A model generated the notes under the pieces. It saw only the letters and a program-made list of their open reading frames with translations, did not search any database and was not told the DNA's origin. Positions 7,196 through 12,004 of a stretch of DNA of 12,004 nt are shown here, in pieces; within the stretch, counting starts at the first letter, position 1, and each line of letters starts with the position of its first letter. The stretch is from positions 1-12,004 of the forward strand of contig JASLIE010000096.1 of the NCBI GenBank assembly GCA_030152985.1, in the 5' to 3' direction. This stretch comes from Bacillaceae bacterium (lineage in GTDB: Bacteria > Bacillota > Bacilli > Bacillales > Amphibacillaceae). The translations under genes and the position numbers were made by a program.

Positions 7196-7471
7196 GTAAC
7201 CGCACACCTGTAATCGATCAAGTAATTCTATGCGTTACTTAAGTTCATAGCTCAGCCTAGGCACTCCGGCGGCACACAGAAAAGTCTACTTACTGCTGCT
7301 TCCTTCCGGACCTGACAGGGTTCATAGGTTCCTGTTGCGCCGGACCTAAACGTCAGCACTAATCCCTTAAGGCAGACCATCTAACTACCCACCTCATACA
7401 GGAATTCAGCCTTGCTATAGCGGATTGCAAGTTATAGGGCACCGCTACCTCCCCACCTAGTACGGCAAACT
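7196..7471 (-). ncRNA. scr: Signal recognition particle RNA, large Bacillus type (scRNA)
   Basis: About 276 bases, close to the 271-base B. subtilis scRNA. On the minus strand I recognise the Alu-domain start (AGGTGGGGAGGTAGCGG, near 7460-7442), a TTTAGGTCCGGCGCAACAGG-type segment, and the helix-8 core CAGGTCCGGAAGGAAGCAGC (about 7316-7297) with the GGAA tetraloop that binds Ffh. Terminal pairing is present: GCCGTAC near the 5' end (7466-7460) can pair with GTGCGGT near the 3' end (about 7204-7197). The RNA targets ribosomes making membrane or secreted proteins through Ffh and FtsY. The mature ends are estimated by analogy. It follows tadA as in Bacillus, but dnaX is separated from it by the MarR/MFS/DUF308 cassette. 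Confidence 0.95.
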
Positions 7472-7473
7472 TT

Positions 7474-7502
7474 AGTATAACGTTTCTTATTAAAAAATGC
7501 AA
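7474..7502 (-). promoter_or_regulatory. Predicted promoter of the SRP RNA gene
   Basis: TATACT (7479-7474) lies a few bases before the expected RNA 5' end, with TTGCAT (7502-7497) 17 bases upstream. The -35 hexamer directly abuts the tadA stop codon (7505-7503). The -10 is strong and the -35 moderate. The position fits transcription starting at about 7467-7471. Confidence 0.6.
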
Positions 7503-7961
7503 TTAAACTTCTTTCTTCTTTCGTAATCGCTTAAAAAAGTTTGTTAGCATGCTGCTTGCTTCTTCCTGAAGAATCCCTCGAGTGACCTCGACTTGATGGT
7601 TAAATTCATTTTCTTCAAGTAAGTTCATTATGCTGCCCGCGCATCCTGCCTTATAGTCCGATGCAGCATAAACAACTCGTTTAATTCGTGACTGAATCAA
7701 TGCACCTGCACACATTTGACAAGGTTCAAGCGTCACATAAAGCGTCGCATCTTCAAGTCGCCAACTCTTCATATAATTATTTGCTTGATCAATGGCAAGT
7801 ATTTCTGCATGTGCTAAGGTGGATTGTTCCTTTTCTCTTTGATTATGTCCACGACCGATCACTTTCCCTTGATAAACAATGACTGCACCGATTGGCACTT
7901 CATCGATTGCCTCTGCTTTTTTTGCTTCTTCAATCGCTAACTTCATATATTCTACGTCCAC
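7503..7961 (-). CDS. tadA: tRNA-specific adenosine deaminase TadA
   Basis: TadA converts adenosine 34 to inosine in the anticodon of tRNA-Arg(ACG), needed to read CGN codons. It is a zinc-dependent cytidine-deaminase-fold enzyme. The zinc ligands and catalytic Glu are in HAEILA (about 51-56 in a 152-residue numbering) and PCQMC (80-84), with the GCAGSIMNLL segment further on. The basic C-terminus (FFKRLRKKKE) helps tRNA binding in homologues. I prefer the GTG at 7961 because GGAGG lies 5 bases upstream and the start follows the proC stop by one base. A GTG at 7973 would add four residues and overlap proC. It is followed by the SRP RNA gene, the usual Bacilli order. Confidence 0.93.
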   Translation of the reverse strand: MDVEYMKLAIEEAKKAEAIDEVPIGAVIVYQGKVIGRGHNQREKEQSTLAHAEILAIDQANNYMKSWRLEDATLYVTLEPCQMCAGALIQSRIKRVVYAASDYKAGCAGSIMNLLEENEFNHQVEVTRGILQEEASSMLTNFFKRLRKKKEV

Positions 7962-7962
7962 A

Positions 7963-8772
7963 CTATCCTCCACCTAACTCTTTCGAGCGCTTGACTGCAT
8001 TTAAAACAGCAGCTTGGATTGCTTCTTTAAAATCTTTTTCTTCAAGTGCATTTAGACCCGCTTCAGTTGTTCCATTTGGACTCGTTACATTTTCCCTTAA
8101 TTGACTTGCACTCAAAGAAGATTCACGCAACATCATCCCAGCACCTATCATCGTTTGACTGATTAATTCTTTAATGACCTCATTTGACATGCCTTCTTTG
8201 CGTGCAACTTCTTCCATTGCTTCATAAAAGGCATAAAAATAAGCTGGACCACTTCCTGAAATACCTGTAACGAGATGGATTTCTTCTTCATTAACAATGA
8301 CAACACGCCCGACCGCTTCAAAAATTGAACTTGCTCTAGCTAAATCAGAGTCACTGCTCTTTGAACCTTTTGCAAGTGCTGTTGCAGAAAGTTGAATTTG
8401 AGCAGATGTATTCGGCATCGCCCGAATCACTGATACATCTTGGGGTAAGTGTGCTTCTAGTTTCTCAGTTGAAACGCCTGCTAAGACAGATATTAATAAA
8501 ACTTCATCTGTTAAATATTCATTTAATTCCTTTAAAACCTCAAGGACGTCTTTTGGTTTTGTCGCTAAAACAAGCATGCTTGCTTGCTTAAATAAAAGTT
8601 CTTTATCGTGGGTAACATTGACCCCATATCTTTCTTTTAAATCATTTAAACGTTCTTTATTTTGTTTATTCGTTAACCAAATCGAATCTGCTGCCTGTCC
8701 GTCTTTAATCAAGCCTGACACAATTGCTTCTGCCATAGATCCGGCACCATAAAATACAATTTTTTCTTCCAT
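7963..8772 (-). CDS. proC: Pyrroline-5-carboxylate reductase
   Basis: ProC reduces pyrroline-5-carboxylate to proline with NAD(P)H, the last step of proline synthesis. The N-terminal dinucleotide-binding fold shows FYGAGSMAEAI (about 7-17), with VLATKPKDV after it, and the C-terminal dimerisation domain has the signatures GSGPAYFYAF and TSPNGTTEAGL. The usual SPGGTT is SPNGTT here. Length is about 269 residues, normal. I prefer the ATG at 8772 because AAAGGA is 9 bases upstream. The ATG at 8781 would add three residues but abuts that ribosome binding site with no spacing. It follows cblS after 13 bases and seems to share the B12 salvage transcript, an unusual partnership for a proline gene. 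Confidence 0.94.
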   Translation of the reverse strand: MEEKIVFYGAGSMAEAIVSGLIKDGQAADSIWLTNKQNKERLNDLKERYGVNVTHDKELLFKQASMLVLATKPKDVLEVLKELNEYLTDEVLLISVLAGVSTEKLEAHLPQDVSVIRAMPNTSAQIQLSATALAKGSKSSDSDLARASSIFEAVGRVVIVNEEEIHLVTGISGSGPAYFYAFYEAMEEVARKEGMSNEVIKELISQTMIGAGMMLRESSLSASQLRENVTSPNGTTEAGLNALEEKDFKEAIQAAVLNAVKRSKELGGG

Positions 8773-8785
8773 CCTACTCATTCCT

Positions 8786-9508
8786 TTATATTGGACTTGT
8801 CATCGAAATGTACTGATTTGCGATTGTTTGGATTGTTTCTTTTACCCTTTTATCGTAAACAACAATAAAGCTCGTTGCCGGACCTCCGCTAACATAAGGA
8901 TCAATCCAATCTGGATAAAAGACTTGATGCTGATTAAACTGCCTATTTACCTCATAAGCTATCCCTTTTGAACTGATTGGCCGTACTAAAACAACGCCCT
9001 CAAGCTCACTGAGTTCTTTAAATAAGCTCAGTGGAGCAACTTTCTCTGGATAAAGGAGGACATCATTACCCACAAGTGGATAACCTATTAAAGATAAGTC
9101 TAAATCTTTAGGTAATGCTTTAGCCAAAGGCTTTTCTTTTTGACCTAGCATGACAAAACCCAAAGCAGACTGACTGAGGCTAAAGTTTGTCTCAGTACTT
9201 CCACTTATTTTTAAATCACTCAAACCGACTTCTTCCTGTCCCCGTTTAATTCCTTTTATTAAAGCGGACCAAGCAGCTTCATCATTGAAATTATGCATAA
9301 TAATTGATGAAGGATAAGCGCCTGCTGCGAGTAATTCCATGTAAGTCACTCGAAATGTATAGTAACTCATGACCTCATAGGCTACATGAACTGCATCAGC
9401 TTCTTTTTCTCCGATTGCCCCACTATTGTCTGCTGCAATGATGAGTTCATTTGTCTCACTTAAGCTTTCTCTAATCACATCATGCTTAAAATAATGACTG
9501 TATGCCAT
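8786..9508 (-). CDS. cblS: Probable alpha-ribazole kinase CblS (AIR-synthase/ThiL-like)
   Basis: A 240-residue cytosolic protein resembling the PurM/ThiL ATP-binding superfamily. From context I identify it as CblS, which phosphorylates alpha-ribazole to alpha-ribazole-5'-phosphate in Listeria and Geobacillus, supplying the lower ligand for CobS. Visible features are the N-terminal acidic/Gly loop AADNSGAIGEKEAD (about 25-38), followed by YYTFRVTYMELLAAGAYP, the equivalent of the conserved metal/nucleotide region of that fold, and ISGSTETNFSLSQSALGF further on. The ATG overlaps the last base of the cblT stop (TAATG), with AGGAG about 7 bases upstream, so the two are translationally coupled. 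Assignment rests on the pairing with a small membrane transporter and on surrounding cobS, cobC, cobU and pduO. An uncharacterised ThiL-like kinase is the alternative. Confidence 0.8.
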   Translation of the reverse strand: MAYSHYFKHDVIRESLSETNELIIAADNSGAIGEKEADAVHVAYEVMSYYTFRVTYMELLAAGAYPSSIIMHNFNDEAAWSALIKGIKRGQEEVGLSDLKISGSTETNFSLSQSALGFVMLGQKEKPLAKALPKDLDLSLIGYPLVGNDVLLYPEKVAPLSLFKELSELEGVVLVRPISSKGIAYEVNRQFNQHQVFYPDWIDPYVSGGPATSFIVVYDKRVKETIQTIANQYISMTSPI

Positions 9509-9996
9509 TAGAGTGCTCCTGATTGCAACTTCTGATTAAAGAAAGGTTTAAAACGTGGGGTAAGCACAGCTGCAATGAGTGTGTTAATGATTGTAGCTAA
9601 AAGTAAAAATGGAAGTAAACCGAGATAAAAAGCCCAATCCATAATTAATATAAAAGGTAAAGGAGCGATTAAAGCATTCATTATAATAAATGATAAATAA
9701 GCAAGACTTGGTCGTGATTTTTCATATAAGGTCCCAAATAGCCAAACAACAAAGTACATTTCAATCGCTAGCATAATATGGAAGGGGCCGAGTAAAAAAC
9801 CACCAAAAATTGCCGACATTAAGTGGCCAATACTTGCAACGATTCCACCTGAATGACGCCCTAATAAAACAGCTGCAATCAGGGCTGGAAATGAGTCAAG
9901 TGCAATACTTCCTACAGGTGAAGGGATTTTAATAAAACCACCAATCACGGATAAAGCAATGAATAGAGATAAATAGCCGATCCGGCGTGCCGTCAT
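9508..9996 (-). CDS. cblT: Probable alpha-ribazole transporter CblT (ECF S-component-like)
   Basis: A 162-residue integral membrane protein with about six hydrophobic segments (roughly 5-25, 33-48, 55-73, 75-92, 98-118, 122-146). The size and the loop GSIALDSFPALIAAVLLG are typical of substrate-binding S components of energy-coupling factor transporters. Next to CblS in Listeria and Geobacillus the protein CblT takes up alpha-ribazole, so I infer the same substrate. ECF ATPase and T components are not in the window and would have to come from elsewhere, if this protein needs them. The ATG at 9996 overlaps the upstream stop as ATGA, with AAGGA as ribosome binding site; its own stop overlaps the cblS start. 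The order fits an import-then-phosphorylate pair. Confidence 0.8.
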   Translation of the reverse strand: MTARRIGYLSLFIALSVIGGFIKIPSPVGSIALDSFPALIAAVLLGRHSGGIVASIGHLMSAIFGGFLLGPFHIMLAIEMYFVVWLFGTLYEKSRPSLAYLSFIIMNALIAPLPFILIMDWAFYLGLLPFLLLATIINTLIAAVLTPRFKPFFNQKLQSGAL

Positions 9997-10577
9997 TCTT
10001 TTTTCTTCCTTTTTTGCTCTCTAAAAACGATAGCACTCCGCTCATACTCTACATCTGAAATATTTAATCGGAAGTTAACAACACGAGCTGCTGCAAAAAA
10101 GTAATCCGATAATCTATTCAAGTATTGTAAAGCGAGTTCAGATGTATCTGCATCTTCTTTCATCAGTGAAACGACATTTCGCTCAGCACGACGTGCAACC
10201 GTTCGTGCAATATGAATGGTTGCTGCTGCTTTTGACCCACCTGGTAAAATAAATTTCTCTAAATCGGGTGCTTCTTCTGTATACAAATCAATTTGTTCTT
10301 CTAAATAACTGATCATTTCTTTATTCATTTTGTCAGGACGCTTGTCTACAACACTTGCTAAGTCGCCCCCTAAATCAAATAGTTCATGCTGAATCTTAAT
10401 TAAATCATTGGCAATATCTTGATGCACATTTAAATCCAGTTCTTCTAATGCAAGCGCAACAAAACCACTTAGCTCATCAACTGTACCGTAGGCCTCGACA
10501 CGTAAATCATCTTTATCGACACGGCCACCTATAATTCCTGTTTTTCCTTTATCTCCTGTACGTGTATAGATTTTCAT
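9993..10577 (-). CDS. pduO: Cob(I)yrinic acid a,c-diamide/cobalamin adenosyltransferase, PduO type
   Basis: The enzyme transfers the adenosyl group of ATP to the cobalt(I) of corrinoids, making the adenosylated form used by CobU and by B12 enzymes. The protein is 194 residues with the N-terminal ATP-binding motif TRTGDKGKTGIIGG (5-18) and the YGTVDELSGF segment (30-39). The second conserved block follows (IARTVARRAERNVV), then LNRLSDYFFAAARVVN, all hallmarks of the PduO/MMAB trimeric family. The ATG at 10577 has AGGAGG 7 bases upstream. The stop codon overlaps the cblT start by four bases. Family assignment is firm. Many annotations call this family cob(I)yrinic acid a,c-diamide adenosyltransferase, and the true substrate range cannot be told from sequence. 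Confidence 0.93.
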   Translation of the reverse strand: MKIYTRTGDKGKTGIIGGRVDKDDLRVEAYGTVDELSGFVALALEELDLNVHQDIANDLIKIQHELFDLGGDLASVVDKRPDKMNKEMISYLEEQIDLYTEEAPDLEKFILPGGSKAAATIHIARTVARRAERNVVSLMKEDADTSELALQYLNRLSDYFFAAARVVNFRLNISDVEYERSAIVFREQKRKKKE

Positions 10578-10589
10578 GTTTTCATCCTC

Positions 10590-11021
10590 CTATTTTAATT
10601 GCCTATTTATACCATACCAAATTATATCAAACCGCTCACTCATTTTATTTAAACGCTGATATAAGATCCCCACGATATCGCGTAATTTCCTTTCCTCTGG
10701 GTCTACTGGTACGACACCTTTAGATATATCTTGACCAATTAGAACTAATTGTTTATCTGGATTGTTCGCCTTAAAATTAAGACAAGCAAGTAAAAAAGCT
10801 TCTGACTGACTTTTAACTGATTTTTCTTGATTAAAAAAAGATTTCACAAAGCTTTCTAAACCTTCAATAACAATGACATCTGTCTGATAGCCCTCAAAAG
10901 AATCAGGTAAGTCGCTTCCTTCATAAGCTGAAATGAGTGTATAATTTCCTTCCTCTAGCTCGTAATGTTTCTTCACCCAATCTAATTTTCCATTATGGGC
11001 ACCGCCTGTAACGAAGTGCAT
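10590..11021 (-). CDS. cobU: CobU-like adenosylcobinamide kinase, short form
   Basis: CobU phosphorylates adenosylcobinamide and then transfers GMP to it, giving AdoCbi-GDP for CobS. This 143-residue protein is shorter than the roughly 180-residue Salmonella enzyme. The P-loop is GGAHNGK (6-12), and a later block (ISKGVVPVDPEERKLRDIVG) matches the CobU segment with GIVP...RDLAG and the trailing LNQ-like residues (YQRLNK). I do not see the HR..RP stretch that holds the guanylylated histidine (His46) in Salmonella CobU, so the second activity is uncertain. The ATG at 11021 has AAGGAG about 10 bases upstream and overlaps the cobC end by 40 bases. Gene context supports a role in adenosylcobinamide activation. 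Confidence 0.8.
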   Translation of the reverse strand: MHFVTGGAHNGKLDWVKKHYELEEGNYTLISAYEGSDLPDSFEGYQTDVIVIEGLESFVKSFFNQEKSVKSQSEAFLLACLNFKANNPDKQLVLIGQDISKGVVPVDPEERKLRDIVGILYQRLNKMSERFDIIWYGINRQLK

Positions 11022-11608
11022 TGATTACTCGCTCCTTTTTGAATAAATTTTAACCTATAACCAGCAACAAAAGGTGTTTTAATCTCAAAAAAATCAATTG
11101 CTTCTTCCTTATATGCTTGAACTAAATGCCGAATGACTCCGCCATGTGTCACGATGACGGCGTTTTTTAGGCCTTCAATCTTCATTTGCCTTAATAAGTC
11201 ATTAAAAGCTTGTAAAACACGTAGACGCATGTCCTCACTTGATTCACCTTTTGGAATTTTATAAGTATCTAAGGCATTTAACCAAGCTTGATAAGCTGGA
11301 TTATCTTTTAATTCTTCATAGGATTTTCCCTCAAAAATACCGAAATTCATTTCCTTAAAACGAGCTTCAAGTCGGAATGGCCTATCAAAAAGTAATCCTG
11401 CTGTTTCTTTCGCGCGCTTAAGATCACTTGTTATAATTAAATCAACTGCTTCAAAAGTTTTTCTTTTTTCATATACTTTTTTTCTTTCTAAAACTAATTG
11501 CCTGCCTTTTTCACTCAACTGACTATCTGTCCAGCCAATATATCTAGCTTCTTCATTCTCTTTTGTTAGACTATGCCGCAAGAGTGTAATAACCAAATGA
11601 TCAGCCAT
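10982..11608 (-). CDS. cobC: Alpha-ribazole phosphatase-type histidine phosphatase CobC
   Basis: CobC removes the 5'-phosphate from adenosylcobalamin-5'-phosphate (or alpha-ribazole-phosphate), the last step of nucleotide loop assembly. The 208-residue protein belongs to the histidine phosphatase superfamily: the phospho-acceptor motif is LLRHSLT (Arg11-His12) with Ser where Gly is usual, then SDLKRAKETA, the acid/base region MNFGIFEGKSYEEL, and the second histidine in VTHGGVIRHL. The ATG at 11608 has only a modest ribosome binding site (GGGATGGGG region). The first 14 codons overlap the end of cobS by 43 bases and the last codons overlap cobU by 40 bases. Context within the B12 genes makes CobC more likely than a general phosphoglycerate-mutase-like phosphatase. 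Confidence 0.88.
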   Translation of the reverse strand: MADHLVITLLRHSLTKENEEARYIGWTDSQLSEKGRQLVLERKKVYEKRKTFEAVDLIITSDLKRAKETAGLLFDRPFRLEARFKEMNFGIFEGKSYEELKDNPAYQAWLNALDTYKIPKGESSEDMRLRVLQAFNDLLRQMKIEGLKNAVIVTHGGVIRHLVQAYKEEAIDFFEIKTPFVAGYRLKFIQKGASNQCTSLQAVPIMEN

Positions 11609-12004
11609 AAAATCAGCCCCATCCCTTCAAGACCGGCCCCAGATAAATCACCTGTTAAACCAGAAAAGTTTTTTATAATAAAGTGCTTATAAAGTAAACT
11701 TAAAAACATTATTAATAAAACTAAACTTGAGAATAAAAAAGCAAATTTTAAATTATAGACACCTAAAATAATAATCATCGGAATAAGGTAAGCTAAATAG
11801 GCACGCATCACTTTCTTAGTCCTACCTTGTTGAAAGAGATAGGCTAAACCCGATTCCTTAGCACTCGGAATCATGACAAGTCCAATTCCTGTAAATAAAC
11901 GGGTTAGAAAAGGGAGAAAAAATATTAATATAAATAACTTTTCATTAATGACTTGCACCGTTTCATAAATAAATAAAAACTTCAGACTGACATTAACCAT
12001 CAAG
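11566..12004 (-). CDS. cobS: Adenosylcobinamide-GDP ribazoletransferase CobS (5' end beyond window)
   Basis: CobS is an integral membrane enzyme joining AdoCbi-GDP to alpha-ribazole-5'-phosphate to form adenosylcobalamin-5'-phosphate. Only the C-terminal part, about 145 residues, is in the window, and the reading frame stays open past the edge; family members are about 250 residues. I recognise the region SAKESGLAYLFQQGR, which corresponds to the RxEGLG..F segment of CobS, hydrophobic helices, and the final motif SGLTGDLSGAGLE, matching GGQTGDTLGAxxE of the family. The N-terminal half with the GGxHxDGLAD motif should lie upstream. It overlaps cobC by 43 bases. As the first visible gene of the salvage operon, its promoter, and any cobalamin riboswitch, must be outside the window. 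Confidence 0.88.
   Translation of the reverse strand, partial: LMVNVSLKFLFIYETVQVINEKLFILIFFLPFLTRLFTGIGLVMIPSAKESGLAYLFQQGRTKKVMRAYLAYLIPMIIILGVYNLKFAFLFSSLVLLIMFLSLLYKHFIIKNFSGLTGDLSGAGLEGMGLILWLIIWLLHSCGIV

Noticed and set aside
7688..8591. Plus-strand open frames opposite tadA and proC
   Set aside because: They are antisense to well-recognised enzymes, lack ribosome binding sites, and have no recognisable protein features.

Overview
The window is a low-GC chromosomal segment from a member of the Bacilli (Bacillota). Three things support this: the order of housekeeping genes (tadA, large SRP RNA, dnaX, yaaK, recR, yaaL, tmk, yaaQ, holB), strong AGGAGG-type ribosome binding sites, and the long Bacillus-type SRP RNA with an Alu domain. 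The sporulation genes that Bacillus subtilis carries between yaaL and tmk (bofA, csfB) are absent, which hints at a non-sporulating lineage. The genus cannot be named with confidence. All genes except one are on the minus strand, so transcription runs from high to low coordinates.

Layout in the direction of transcription. (1) 12004-8786 is a vitamin B12 salvage operon: cobS (cut by the window edge), cobC, a short cobU, a PduO-type adenosyltransferase, cblT and cblS, tightly packed and often overlapping. (2) 8772-7503 holds proC and tadA, continuing the same run. (3) 7502-7149 holds the SRP RNA gene with its own promoter and terminator. (4) 7147-4887 is a cassette not found at this place in B. 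subtilis: a DUF308/HdeD-like membrane protein gene, the only plus-strand gene, diverging from a MarR regulator-MFS transporter pair whose promoter carries a near-perfect operator palindrome. (5) 4787-1836 is dnaX-yaaK-recR-yaaL, ending in a strong terminator. (6) 1811-1 is tmk-darA(yaaQ)-holB with its own extended -10 promoter; holB is cut by the window edge.

How the genes work together. CblT would import alpha-ribazole and CblS would phosphorylate it to alpha-ribazole-5'-phosphate. PduO adenosylates salvaged corrinoids and CobU activates adenosylcobinamide. CobS joins the two halves and CobC removes the 5'-phosphate to give adenosylcobalamin. This matches the CblT/CblS route described in Listeria and Geobacillus, which bypasses CobT. 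DnaX, HolB, RecR and YaaK serve the replisome and recombinational repair, and Tmk makes dTDP. DarA is a cyclic-di-AMP receptor, and the SRP RNA and TadA serve protein targeting and decoding.

I see no CRISPR array, IS element, prophage, tRNA or rRNA, and nothing that amounts to a wholly new system. The most interesting points are the alpha-ribazole salvage operon with its unusually short CobU, the active-site motifs encoded inside gene overlaps, and the regulated efflux cassette inserted between the SRP RNA gene and dnaX.
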